Both the position numbers and the translations under genes were made by a program. Shown here one piece after another: positions 7,350-15,822 of a DNA stretch of 64,000 nt. Origin of the DNA: Lysinibacillus_B sp050613145 (GTDB lineage: Bacteria > Bacillota > Bacilli > Bacillales_A > Planococcaceae); assembly GCF_050613145.1 (NCBI RefSeq), contig NZ_CP192507.1:434001-498000 (forward strand), read 5' to 3'. The first letter of the stretch is position 1. Every line of letters starts with the position of its first letter. A model generated the notes under the pieces. The model made no database searches. It was not told the DNA's origin and saw only the letters and a program-made list of their open reading frames with translations.

Positions 7350-8567
7350 TCAATTGGCTATTAAATAAAAAACCCTATCCTCTTTTATAGTAGTAGAATC
7401 AACAATAGTCTGTTTATCCAGCTTATAACCATGTTCCTGTAAACAATTAGATAGATTTCCCCAATGCTTTCTGTAAACTTTTATTGTATAAGTAGTGTTC
7501 GGTGGGCCTATTTCTTGAATTTTAGGGAGTCTTCCTAGTGTTTCGGTTAGTTGTATAAGGTCATTAATTGCAATTTGAGGGTCTGCAGTTGCGTTTGCTT
7601 TTTTATTAATAGTGAGTCCCGCGTAAATTAGGGCTTCATTAAATGAACCAAATATTTCTTTAATTGTTGTAGCAGAAGGGAAATCAGGCTTACCGAAAAA
7701 GTCCCTATACTTAGGAGTCCGCTTAAGAAGTGTAGCCATTTCAAGTATTTTAGCTTTTATATATTCTTTTTTATGAGCTAATATTTCTTCTGTATAAGTA
7801 TCATGTTTAGTGAGCAAAGTTTGAATTTTATGGATTAATTCATCTTCACCAATAGCTTGGAGTTTCTCAATAATTTCATCGGCAAATACATATTTCAAAT
7901 AAGGTTCATTAATCCCATTTTTCGTTGTTTTATATAAACACCAAAATTCCACTGTATAACCATGTTCCATTGCATGTTTAAATTGTCGCTTTTTATGTTT
8001 AGAATCATAATTTGAAGTGGCTGCATCAATAATTAATTTCTTACTAGGGATAACAATATCTGGTCGATAGTCTTTTGTAATATTTGTTGATTGAAATACA
8101 TAATCAGATTCAAAAAGCTTAATCGTACATTCAACGAGATATTCCCATGCTCGCCAAATTGAAAAATAATCTAATGGTTCTATGCCAGATAATTGTAATA
8201 TAGCATTCCAATTATCTGCTTTCTTTGTAATTGGTACTTTGTATCGAAATCTTCTGTAATACGTATAAGCACAGGGATAATCAGGGTTTCCTTCAAGGTC
8301 ACTAGTCGTGGGAGGACGACCGTGTATTTCGGTAAATTTTCGCAAGTACATTAATAATTCATCTTCAGTAATATGCGCGAATTTCTTTTCTTCATAGGGC
8401 TTCATAACTCGTCCTTTTCTGGCTGCTCTGCGTTCTTTATTTTGTCGACCAAATTTTTTAGTGCAATCTCTACAATATTTTTGGAGCCCATCTTTATTCG
8501 GTTTGCATTTGTTGAAATCAGTCTTCAATTTTATAGTATTACAGTGACGGCAAAGCTTTGTTTCCAT
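7350..8567 (-). CDS. Zinc-ribbon protein with HNH-associated repeats and a nuclease-like core
   Basis: The protein has 405 residues when started at ATG 8567, which has a perfect AGGAGGTG upstream; an in-frame start at 8588 lies beyond that site. Residues about 4-32 carry CRHC ... CRDC, the zinc ribbon seen in front of many HNH proteins. Three regions resemble homing-endonuclease-associated repeats: 'ELLMYLRKFTEIHGRPPTTSDL', 'MATLLKRTPKYRDFFGKPDF' and 'ETLGRLPKIQEIG'. The middle holds YRPDIVIPSKKLIIDAATS, which is PD-(D/E)xK-like but has Ala where the catalytic Lys is expected. It lies next to the PLD/helicase gene on the same strand, with a terminator between them. I infer a DNA-targeting accessory or defence protein; the exact function is unknown. 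Confidence 0.6.
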   Translation of the reverse strand: METKLCRHCNTIKLKTDFNKCKPNKDGLQKYCRDCTKKFGRQNKERRAARKGRVMKPYEEKKFAHITEDELLMYLRKFTEIHGRPPTTSDLEGNPDYPCAYTYYRRFRYKVPITKKADNWNAILQLSGIEPLDYFSIWRAWEYLVECTIKLFESDYVFQSTNITKDYRPDIVIPSKKLIIDAATSNYDSKHKKRQFKHAMEHGYTVEFWCLYKTTKNGINEPYLKYVFADEIIEKLQAIGEDELIHKIQTLLTKHDTYTEEILAHKKEYIKAKILEMATLLKRTPKYRDFFGKPDFPSATTIKEIFGSFNEALIYAGLTINKKANATADPQIAINDLIQLTETLGRLPKIQEIGPPNTTYTIKVYRKHWGNLSNCLQEHGYKLDKQTIVDSTTIKEDRVFYLIAN

Positions 8568-8625
8568 ATAGCACCTCCTCATGCTCAATGAAATAGAATG
8601 TACGCTCTGTTTTTATTGTAAAATA

Positions 8626-8664
8626 AAAATCCGATTATTACAAAATATGTAATCATCGGATTTT
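8626..8664 (-). terminator. Strong terminator of the helicase gene
   Basis: A 16-bp near-perfect stem, 8626-8641 with 8649-8664, is followed on the minus strand by a T-run. It separates the helicase transcript from the next gene, which must have its own promoter here. Confidence 0.8.
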
Positions 8665-8677
8665 GTATCGTTTAGTT

Positions 8678-11560
8678 TTATTCTTCCACTAAATAATGAT
8701 AAATATCGTACTGTACAGGCTGTTCCAGGACCATATTCATTGTTACAACAGGTAATGCTTTCCCGTTTTTATCTGGCATCGTTTCATTTTTTGCCGTTTC
8801 TGTTAGAACGTCTGTTTTTCCTAAATAATAAAAGTCTGTGCCTTCACCATCGTCTTTTTTTACGAAAAGATGAATATCATTTCCGATTTCTTTATGGTTT
8901 AGAACTGCTTTTACTTCATTCGAATCTAGTGTTAGACGATTTCGAGTAAACCATCTAAATAAATCAGAAGATAAAAATTCGTCGCCGTAAGCTTGACTTG
9001 TTTCTACTTCATCTTTTTTATGATACGTAACAAAGAGTGGTGTTGTATTAAACTTTGTACGGTACCCGTAAATTGTTGAAGAGGAATCTTTTTCCCAATT
9101 TAAAAGACGACAAACATCTCGGCGAGAATATTTTTTGTACAAAGTTAATGGTTTTGAACAATCATACTTTTTACTTTTTTCAAAGGCACATTTTAAGATA
9201 TCTTCTATGAAAAACTTGAATGTTTCATTTTCTAGACTTTGTTGTATGTCTGCATTAAATTGATACGAAGTACCATTGAAAAGAACAATTGGTTTTTCCC
9301 CGTATTTTTTAAAATCATTTTGTACGTGGAACGTGAGTGCAAATATATTTTCTACCGACTCCACTGTTTCGGCATCATAAAAGGTTCCACTTTGCTTTAA
9401 TGCTTCAATATAGTGTTCTTTTGTTACAGAATGCTGAGTAAGTAAGAGCTTTATTAATATTAGTTCATGTATACGCTTGCCGTTTATAAATTCTTTTGAA
9501 ATAAATGTTAATATAGCAGATTCGTAAGCGGTAAAAGAAAATGCTTCTTCTTTCATTTTCAATAAAAACTGATGATAGTTATCTGCATAATCGATTAATA
9601 CTTCCGGATCAAGTGAGTTTTGTTCCATGAAATCCATTAACATTGGAATTCGGTTAAGTCGGTTTTTAACTTCGATATAGGAATCGCGAAGCGTTTTTAA
9701 TGTCGATAGGTTTGTATTGTTAATCGCTTCAAAAATTAGTTTCTTCGCTATTTCTTCAAAGTTAATCGTTGAAACCCCTTGAATATAATCTGTGTTTACT
9801 GTATTACGGCGAACATTATCTTTGTTCATCGATTTGTCACCAGATAACGCAATTGGAATTAAGAAGTTGTTTTTATAATTTCCGATAAAATCAATAACGG
9901 TCACATATTCTTTTTCGTCATGTTTTCGCAAACCACGCCCAAGCTGTTGAATAAAGATGATGCTAGATTGTGTTTGACGTAACATCACGATTTGATTAAT
10001 AAAAGGAATGTCGATACCTTCGTTAAAAATATCAACCGTTAAAATATATTGAAGCTGTCCTTTTTCTAGGAGCTGAATCGCTTCTTCACGCTGCTCTTGA
10101 GAATGGTCTCCCGTTAAGAATGTAGTTTGGTAGCCTCTCGCGTTTAAAATAGCCGATAATTCTCGTGCTTCTTCCTTGGAGCTGCAGAACATAAGTCCCC
10201 GCACTTTATTACCTGAGTGACCATAGTAAGAAATTTTTTCAATGATATGATCAACACGCTCTTTCGCAATCAACTTCTGTAATCCAGCGGTTTCTGTAAT
10301 GGTATCCTCGCCCATTTCATAATCAGTTACACCAAAGTAATGGAACGGGCAAAGCATATCTTCTTCCAATGCGGCTTGTAAGCGAATTTCATAGGCAATA
10401 TTATAATCAAATAGCTCGAAAATATTAAAGTTGTCTGTCCGTTCAGGTGTTGCAGTCATACCGAGTAAAAATTGAGGTTCAAAGTAATCCATAACTTTTG
10501 TGTAAGTACTCGCTCCTGCACGATGCACTTCGTCGATTAATACATAATCAAAATGGTCTTTGGCAAACTGCTGCAAATAAGCATCACGAGAAATGGTTTG
10601 AATTGTTGCGAATACATAACGTGCATGTAAATCCTTAGAATTACCGGATAAAATGCCGAACTCTTCCTCATTCCCGCCTAAAATCTTTCGGTAATCGGCC
10701 ATCGCTTTTTTTAAGATTTGCTCACGATGTACAATGAAAAGCATCTGTTTTGGGCGAGCATTTCGCACATCAAAAGCAGATAAATAAGTTTTACCTGTCC
10801 CAGTCGCTGAAATGATTAATCCTTTTTTCGCTCCCGATGCCCGTAATTCTTTCAGTTGTGTTAATGCCTCTTCTTGCATTTTATTTGGTTTAATTTCTAA
10901 TGCTTCACGTAATTTGTTAGTTGTATATAATGGAGGTGCTTTAACAATTTGGGATGAAAGCTGTTTAGAGAACTCGAAATTATATTGTTGCTGATAATTT
11001 AAAATCCATTCTTCTGTAAGTGGCGTAGCTATATGCCAAGCTTCCTCAAATTGATTTTTAAAATGATGAATTACCTCACCATCTTCTAAAGACGTTAAAA
11101 ATACATTCCATTCAAAATTGGCCTTCAATGCACTGTCCGTTAAATTTGAGCTCCCTACAATTAAAGAATAGTAATGTTCATGCTCGAAAATATAGCCCTT
11201 TGAATGGAAGCCTTTTGCATCAGATAATCGAACTTCTACATTTTTTAGCTTTAATAGCTCTTTAAACATTTTTGGTTGATTAAAGCTTAAAAACGTTGAT
11301 GTAAGGATTCGGCCTTGAATGCCTTTCTTTTCAAGGTCATAGAGCATCGTTTTTAATGTAGCGAGTCCACCTTCTGTAATAAAGGCGACTGAGAATATAA
11401 ACGTTTTACACGTTTTGAGTTCTTGTAACAGTGTTGCTAATACATTTTCGTGTTTTTGATTTGTAAGTAACTTCGGTTTAAACTGAGTAGAAACTGGTTT
11501 GTATTGATCGATAAAACCTTTATGTAAGGAATCTTCAAGCTTTTTTCTTAATTGCTCCAT
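8678..11560 (-). CDS. PLD-nuclease / SF2 helicase / DUF3427 fusion protein
   Basis: This is a 960-residue multidomain protein. Residues 30-190 form a phospholipase-D-type nuclease domain with HSK (H119, K121) and GSSNLT (N139). Residues about 225-560 form a superfamily 2 helicase: Walker A ATGTGKT (252-258), DEVH (343-346), GMTATPERTD near 369, and motif VI QQLGRGLRKHD. The C-terminal ~350 residues match what is usually labelled DUF3427. This architecture, close to type III restriction helicases, is widespread in mobile and defence-rich loci. It shares an operon with a MutT hydrolase 24 nt upstream. A role in DNA restriction or repair is inferred from the domains; no partner methylase is present. 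Confidence 0.85.
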   Translation of the reverse strand: MEQLRKKLEDSLHKGFIDQYKPVSTQFKPKLLTNQKHENVLATLLQELKTCKTFIFSVAFITEGGLATLKTMLYDLEKKGIQGRILTSTFLSFNQPKMFKELLKLKNVEVRLSDAKGFHSKGYIFEHEHYYSLIVGSSNLTDSALKANFEWNVFLTSLEDGEVIHHFKNQFEEAWHIATPLTEEWILNYQQQYNFEFSKQLSSQIVKAPPLYTTNKLREALEIKPNKMQEEALTQLKELRASGAKKGLIISATGTGKTYLSAFDVRNARPKQMLFIVHREQILKKAMADYRKILGGNEEEFGILSGNSKDLHARYVFATIQTISRDAYLQQFAKDHFDYVLIDEVHRAGASTYTKVMDYFEPQFLLGMTATPERTDNFNIFELFDYNIAYEIRLQAALEEDMLCPFHYFGVTDYEMGEDTITETAGLQKLIAKERVDHIIEKISYYGHSGNKVRGLMFCSSKEEARELSAILNARGYQTTFLTGDHSQEQREEAIQLLEKGQLQYILTVDIFNEGIDIPFINQIVMLRQTQSSIIFIQQLGRGLRKHDEKEYVTVIDFIGNYKNNFLIPIALSGDKSMNKDNVRRNTVNTDYIQGVSTINFEEIAKKLIFEAINNTNLSTLKTLRDSYIEVKNRLNRIPMLMDFMEQNSLDPEVLIDYADNYHQFLLKMKEEAFSFTAYESAILTFISKEFINGKRIHELILIKLLLTQHSVTKEHYIEALKQSGTFYDAETVESVENIFALTFHVQNDFKKYGEKPIVLFNGTSYQFNADIQQSLENETFKFFIEDILKCAFEKSKKYDCSKPLTLYKKYSRRDVCRLLNWEKDSSSTIYGYRTKFNTTPLFVTYHKKDEVETSQAYGDEFLSSDLFRWFTRNRLTLDSNEVKAVLNHKEIGNDIHLFVKKDDGEGTDFYYLGKTDVLTETAKNETMPDKNGKALPVVTMNMVLEQPVQYDIYHYLVEE

Positions 11561-11584
11561 TTCTAAACCACCGACTTTCGACTG

Positions 11585-11980
11585 TTATTTTTCTATAGCT
11601 AATTTCTCCACCGCCGGAATATCGGCAGGGGCGAAATCAAGTGAACGTAATTGATTACGAGGGACCCATCTTGTTTCAGCATGCTCTAAAGCAGTAGGGG
11701 TGCCATTTAAAATCGTCGACATATAAGTTTCAAGGCGTACAATCACTTTTTCGTATTCGTATGTTGTATCTTCTACTTTTTCACTCACTGCAATTTCGCA
11801 GTTGAATTCTTCTTGAATTTCACGAATAAGCGCCTGCTCTGGTGTTTCATTGTCCTCAATTTTTCCACCAGGAAATTCCCAATAGTTCGGTAAAGACATT
11901 TCGGGACTTCTTAAAGCACAAAAAATTTCCTGCTTATCATTTTCAATAATCGCCCCTACAACGTGTACGGTTTTTTTCAT
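11585..11980 (-). CDS. MutT/Nudix hydrolase (8-oxo-dGTP diphosphatase-like)
   Basis: This 131-residue protein holds a complete Nudix box, 'GGKIEDNETPEQALIREIQEEF', within residues about 36-57, plus the N-terminal VVGAII strand typical of MutT. Such enzymes hydrolyse oxidised dNTPs or related nucleotides to monophosphate and pyrophosphate with Mg ions. The start is ATG 11980: the GGAAGG site lies 9 nt upstream, whereas the in-frame ATG at 11989 directly abuts that site. It is the first gene of a two-gene operon with the PLD/helicase protein. This pairing suggests nucleotide-pool cleaning, or turnover of a nucleotide signal, linked to the helicase. Confidence 0.8.
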   Translation of the reverse strand: MKKTVHVVGAIIENDKQEIFCALRSPEMSLPNYWEFPGGKIEDNETPEQALIREIQEEFNCEIAVSEKVEDTTYEYEKVIVRLETYMSTILNGTPTALEHAETRWVPRNQLRSLDFAPADIPAVEKLAIEK

Positions 11981-12110
11981 GTAAATCATCCTTCCTATAT
12001 AAAAATAGTATACCCAACTCTGTCATGGCATGCAGCACAAAGTAAAATATTGCTAATTACTTTACGAGTATGCAAGATCCCTTTATTGTGTTCAGCAAGG
12101 AGTGACGATG

Positions 12111-12323
12111 ATGAAACAAATTGCCATCAAAATTGAGCATGGTTTAGTCGTAGCGGTAATCGCGGAGGAAGAAGTAGAGCTAGTCATCCTGAATGTAGAC
12201 GGAGGACATGAGGATCAAGAAATAGTGATGAATGGATGTCGTTATTTTGTAGAGGAATATGTAGCGGATGTTAATAAAAGGGAGATTGAGATGATTAAAA
12301 AAGCGTTACGACAGAGAGGGTGA
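12111..12323 (+). CDS. Small acidic protein of unknown function
   Basis: The protein has 70 residues and no recognised family. It starts with a beta-rich part (KQIAIKIEHGLVVAVIAEEEVELVILNVDGG) and ends in a charged helix. AAGGAG at 12097-12102 fits ATG 12111 (8 nt spacing) better than ATG 12108. A 11-nt-period GGTAC array follows directly after the stop. Confidence 0.55.
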   Translation: MKQIAIKIEHGLVVAVIAEEEVELVILNVDGGHEDQEIVMNGCRYFVEEYVADVNKREIEMIKKALRQRG

Positions 12324-12327
12324 AGGT

Positions 12328-12396
12328 GGTACGTCCCCGGTACGAAGGTGGTACAAAGATGGTACGTCCCCGGTACAAAGGTGGTACCGGGGACGA
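12328..12396. repeat. GGTAC array with exact 11-nt period (copy 1)
   Basis: GGTAC starts at 12328, 12339, 12350, 12361, 12372 and 12383, always 11 nt apart. The 6-nt spacers come from a small set (GTCCCC, GAAGGT, AAAGAT, AAAGGT). The array sits between the stop codons of two convergent small genes. Confidence 0.9.
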
Positions 12397-12399
12397 TTG

Positions 12400-12558
12400 T
12401 TATTCGTTATTATGTTGTTGCTGTTTTTCGTAATGCGGTTGTTGTACATTATTGTGAATCACTTGGTTAAACTCAGCTGAATATTCCTCGCGCTGCTTCT
12501 TTTTAGGATGAACTTCTTGCTTTTTCTTTTTGAAGCTTGTTTTCCCTTTCTTCGCCAT
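12400..12558 (-). CDS. Very basic 52-residue protein
   Basis: This short frame reads MAKKGKTSFKKKKQE and ends in a Gln/His/Asn-rich tail (QQPHYEKQQQHNNE). It has an excellent AGGAGGTG ribosome binding site 8 nt before the ATG. About ten of the first 22 residues are Lys. The composition suggests nucleic-acid binding or a small acid-soluble or spore-type protein, but I do not recognise the family. The strong start signal makes it a likely real gene. Confidence 0.6.
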   Translation of the reverse strand: MAKKGKTSFKKKKQEVHPKKKQREEYSAEFNQVIHNNVQQPHYEKQQQHNNE

Positions 12559-12701
12559 GTCTGTTCACCTCCTCGCAACTAATGTGCACAGGAGCGGTGG
12601 ATTTATGCTTTTTGATTGGAATGAAATCTTTCCAAAAAAGTGAGGCAAATAGAGTAAAGCGCTTTACAAAGGGCATTTTAAAAAATAGCACGTTTCCTAA
12701 A

Positions 12702-13157
12702 TCATTTAAATGAAGTATTCCAGTCATTGTACGTGTAGTGCTCTTTGTCACAGATTGGCTTGTAATTTGGGCAGATATCTAGTAAATGTCGTTTTCTTTT
12801 ATCAAGTGTTTTACTCGATGTGAAAAGATGACATACATCACTTTTATCCGTTATTTTCATACTATGTAGACAGAAAATTTCATTGTCTTGATCACCATAT
12901 GGACAGAAGTTGCCGTATCTACACGTTTGGCAACAGGTGATTTTTATATTTGGCGGGAGTATTTTTTGCAAATTTTCAACGGCAAGCTCTGTATTGGATG
13001 TTGCTGCTGAGCAAAAACGGCGATTGTCTATATCCACTTCATAATGAATATGTGCCAGGTCACCATCAACTGTGTGTGAATAAAAGACTTTTGTTAGTAT
13101 ATTCGTCGGCTTATCGTTAATCACATAATAAACGGACACTGTTTTTTCAATTAACAA
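12702..13157 (-). CDS. Cysteine-rich hypothetical protein
   Basis: The protein has about 151 residues. The N-terminal half is beta-rich ('SVYYVINDKPTNILTKVFYSH'). The second half holds clustered cysteines (CCQTCRYGNFCPYGDQ and 'FCLHSMK'), suggesting a metal or Fe-S site. It resembles small Cys-rich cytosolic proteins such as DUF6304, but this is weak. The start is probably TTG 13157 with AAGGAG 11 nt upstream; no better ATG is available in frame. Confidence 0.55.
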   Translation of the reverse strand: MLIEKTVSVYYVINDKPTNILTKVFYSHTVDGDLAHIHYEVDIDNRRFCSAATSNTELAVENLQKILPPNIKITCCQTCRYGNFCPYGDQDNEIFCLHSMKITDKSDVCHLFTSSKTLDKRKRHLLDICPNYKPICDKEHYTYNDWNTSFK

Positions 13158-13278
13158 TAGTTGGTCATCTCCTTTATCAATTAATTTTTATAACATAATT
13201 TTAGTTGCTATTGGGGTAAGTTGGAATCAATATTAAAATAGTTGTGTACGCATTGAAAATGAAAGGGGGGCAATGCAA

Positions 13279-13620
13279 ATGCCGTTAGAAGCGGAAATAC
13301 CACATTTATTAACAATTGGCTTTATCGTGATTGTCTGCATTTTTGCCATATCGATTATAACGTTATGGATGAAAAACAAAAACAATGGTGTCGCTTATAC
13401 GTTTATTTTGCTGCATCTAGTATCGTTATCATGTGGATTTTATTTCTTGATGAATGCAATTTCTCCCGACCTTGATTATAATCATCCAATGGCTTCGGAA
13501 GAGAATTCCATGCAGATAGGAATTGCAGGTGTCTTTTGGTTTGTCAGTATGATGAGTCTATTCATCAGTATTTTTCAATTTACAAGAGTAAAGAGAAGTC
13601 TAGGTAAACATACTGCCTAG
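13279..13620 (+). CDS. Small membrane protein, three predicted helices
   Basis: This 113-residue protein has hydrophobic segments near residues 10-30, 40-62 and 80-102. They are separated by short charged loops (LWMKNKNNG) and followed by a basic tail (TRVKRSLGK). No family is recognised. AAAGGGGGG at 13262-13270 favours ATG 13279 over 13273. A short hairpin around the stop codon followed by Ts probably ends transcription. Confidence 0.6.
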   Translation: MPLEAEIPHLLTIGFIVIVCIFAISIITLWMKNKNNGVAYTFILLHLVSLSCGFYFLMNAISPDLDYNHPMASEENSMQIGIAGVFWFVSMMSLFISIFQFTRVKRSLGKHTA

Positions 13621-13760
13621 GTTTTTTTGAGGTGATTTTTTATGAAACATAAAACACATTGGAGGGTTAAAAAACAATCATTTTCCCTCACAATTTCACC
13701 TATTTTTAACCTCCATCTGGTATTGTCTAGCTATTATATTGTAGAAGGGTGTGCGTTTTT

Positions 13761-14768
13761 TTGAAGATTGCGAGAGGGATAGGGTTATTTGTGTTCGCGC
13801 TAATGCTCGCGGCATGTGGCGATGAATGGTTAGAGGAAGAGGAAACGAGCAAGGTACAGGTTGAAACAGCGAGTACACAAACAGAGGATGCTGCCAACTA
13901 TGTAGATGAAGAGATCGAAATGGTCGATCTGGTCGGAGATGGTTGTAAAGAGGGCGAGGTGTATATCGAGGAGGACGATGTATGTTCGCTTGTGGTGGAA
14001 TGTGATGACCCAGAAGGTTGTGTTGAATGGGGCGACGAGCTTGTGTGGATGCTGGAGGAGGAATACGGTTCGCTCATTTATGAAGAGTCCGTGCCAGAGC
14101 CGTTTGACGGGTTAGATACGATTGCGGTGTATGATGTGGATCTTGAAACAGAGGAACTGTACACAGATGCCAATATCGATGATGAGACACTGGAGTACCA
14201 CGCAGGGCTGTGGTATAGCTATGCTTGGATTATTCCGGAGCATGCAAGACCAGAGATGGACCGTTTTGAAGTATTTCAAAGTGGAGACAGTTTAGCGCAT
14301 GTATATATACACGACGAAACAGCGGCTTCTCAGTGGACGCTTGGTATTAACAACGAGCATCAGGAGTACGCATCTGAATCCATGGTGACGTACATTCACG
14401 AATTTGCACATTTGCTGTCATTGCGTGAGACGGAAGTCGATTATTACTCAGATGTTTGTGAAACGTATTTAATTGAAGAGGATTGCTATTTTGATGATGC
14501 GTATATTGCGGATTTCTATCATCAATTTTATGCAGATGGTAAGGCAGAGTATACAGAGGATGATTATGTAACAGAATATGCGGAGACAACGATTGTCGAG
14601 GATTTCGCAGAGACATTTGCGCATTTTGTGTTAACGGCATACCCAGCTGGCGATACGTTAGCTGAAGAAAAGATACAATTCTTCTATCAATATGAAAATT
14701 TGATAGAGCTACGTGCGGAAATTTTAGGCCGTGCTGCTACGTGGATGGACCGAATTGTTGTAGAGTAA
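13761..14768 (+). CDS. Acidic secreted lipoprotein with a zinc metallopeptidase motif
   Basis: The protein has 335 residues with a lipoprotein signal (LFVFALMLAACG) and is therefore anchored outside the membrane. The N-terminal third is extremely acidic with paired cysteines. HEFAHLL at about 213-219 is a gluzincin-type HExxH zinc site, and 'VEDFAETFAHFV' further on provides the third ligand Glu, as in lethal-factor-like and DUF4157-like peptidases. The likely start is TTG 13761, since the AGAAGGG site overlaps the GTG at 13749. It is monocistronic with a strong terminator. It is probably a protease acting on the cell surface; its substrate is unknown. Confidence 0.7.
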   Translation: MKIARGIGLFVFALMLAACGDEWLEEEETSKVQVETASTQTEDAANYVDEEIEMVDLVGDGCKEGEVYIEEDDVCSLVVECDDPEGCVEWGDELVWMLEEEYGSLIYEESVPEPFDGLDTIAVYDVDLETEELYTDANIDDETLEYHAGLWYSYAWIIPEHARPEMDRFEVFQSGDSLAHVYIHDETAASQWTLGINNEHQEYASESMVTYIHEFAHLLSLRETEVDYYSDVCETYLIEEDCYFDDAYIADFYHQFYADGKAEYTEDDYVTEYAETTIVEDFAETFAHFVLTAYPAGDTLAEEKIQFFYQYENLIELRAEILGRAATWMDRIVVE

Positions 14769-14771
14769 TAC

Positions 14772-14810
14772 AAAAGCGTTTGAACATGAATTTGTTCAGG
14801 CGCTTTTTTT
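14772..14810 (+). terminator. Intrinsic terminator of the metallopeptidase gene
   Basis: AAAAGCG...CGCTTTT with an inner TTGAACA/TGTTCA pairing, followed by a T-run. Confidence 0.85.
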
Positions 14811-14863
14811 CTGTCCCTTTTTTGTATGCTCATTTCGATAGTAGTAGGAAAGGGGGAGTAGAC

Positions 14864-15163
14864 ATGATGTGGGAAGGGCAAAAGGTGTGTTTATCGCGGG
14901 AGTTGGCCGTGATGCTCGGGGTAAAGAAGGGGCATTTATTGCGCAATTTTTCGAGAAATCGGGTGCGTTTTGAAGAAGGTATTCATTTTTATGTCGTAAC
15001 AGGTGAAGCGGTAAAGGTGACTGCGCCATCATTAATCGTTTGTCTACTGTGGACAGAGCAAGGGGCGTATCAATTAATGCAAACGTTTCGAGCACCGTAT
15101 GTAAAGCAGCACTATATTACAAATGTATTTCCGTATTTTCAGGAGGGGGAAGCGAGATGTTAG
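14864..15163 (+). CDS. ORF6N-domain protein (phage antirepressor type)
   Basis: This protein has about 100 residues. The stretch VCLSRELAVMLGVKKGHLLRNFSRN..RFEEGIHF followed by 'LWTEQGAYQL' is the ORF6N pattern of phage antirepressor-like DNA-binding proteins. AGGAAAGGGGGAG lies just upstream of tandem ATGs (14864 and 14867). Its end overlaps the next gene, giving a tightly coupled module with the replication genes that follow. It is probably a DNA-binding regulator or accessory protein derived from a prophage. Confidence 0.7.
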   Translation: MMWEGQKVCLSRELAVMLGVKKGHLLRNFSRNRVRFEEGIHFYVVTGEAVKVTAPSLIVCLLWTEQGAYQLMQTFRAPYVKQHYITNVFPYFQEGEARC

Positions 15164-15816
15164 TCATGAAAGGGGCGGGGACGATGTTGATTAAGGAAGT
15201 GGCGGTGAAGCTTGGCATAAACGAGGCGCTGTTTTTGCAGCAACTGCATTATTTTTTACAGCAAAGAGGTGTGGAAAAGGAAGGGCGAATATGGTTTTTT
15301 CATACGTATAATAATTGGTTGCAGCATTTCCCGTATATATCGAAAAGCTCTCTTCGCCGTGCGGTTCGTTCGTTAGAAAAGCGCGGGGTAATTCATAGAC
15401 GGCCTGATTTTAATACGAGGAAATCGGATCATACGATGTGGTACACGATTGACTATGATTGTTTGCATCGTTTATTTGAGGAGGCGGATGTAACACTCGC
15501 TATTGGGGGTGCTCAACATGACCAGCCCGCCTGTTCAAAATGGACACAACCGAGTGTTCAAAATGACCCCAACGATGCGCTCAAATTGGACACTTCTATA
15601 TTAAAAGAATTAGATAAAAGAAAAATAGAAGATGTCGTCATTTATTTGAATACATGTACAGGTAATTATTTTTCAGTGATGGATGAAAATGTGACAAATC
15701 CCATTTTAACAAAGCTACGGCAAGGATATAGTATCGAGTGGCTAAAGGAAATGATCATGCGGAAAAACGGGACGTGTAATATGCATCCGCAGCATTTATT
15801 TGCGGTGGAGGGGTGA
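15157..15816 (+). CDS. Phage-type replication initiator with winged-helix N-terminus
   Basis: The protein has about 220 residues. The N-terminal ~110 residues hold a winged-helix region (EVAVKLGINEALFLQQLHY, then SKSSLRRAVRSLEKRGVI) like DnaD-type and phage initiators. A polar linker follows. The last ~60 residues (VIYLNTCTGNYFS..ILTKLRQGYSIEWLKEMI) resemble the conserved phage C-terminal domain Phg_2220_C. Such proteins bind an origin and load the helicase, which is encoded next. The start at ATG 15157, with AGGAGGGGG upstream, overlaps the previous stop. Confidence 0.75.
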   Translation: MLVMKGAGTMLIKEVAVKLGINEALFLQQLHYFLQQRGVEKEGRIWFFHTYNNWLQHFPYISKSSLRRAVRSLEKRGVIHRRPDFNTRKSDHTMWYTIDYDCLHRLFEEADVTLAIGGAQHDQPACSKWTQPSVQNDPNDALKLDTSILKELDKRKIEDVVIYLNTCTGNYFSVMDENVTNPILTKLRQGYSIEWLKEMIMRKNGTCNMHPQHLFAVEG

Positions 15817-15822
15817 TGACAG

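Noticed and set aside
12503..12751. An 82-residue minus-strand frame overlapping the small basic gene
   Set aside because: It overlaps the small basic gene, which has a perfect ribosome binding site, in another frame, and it has no good start signal itself.
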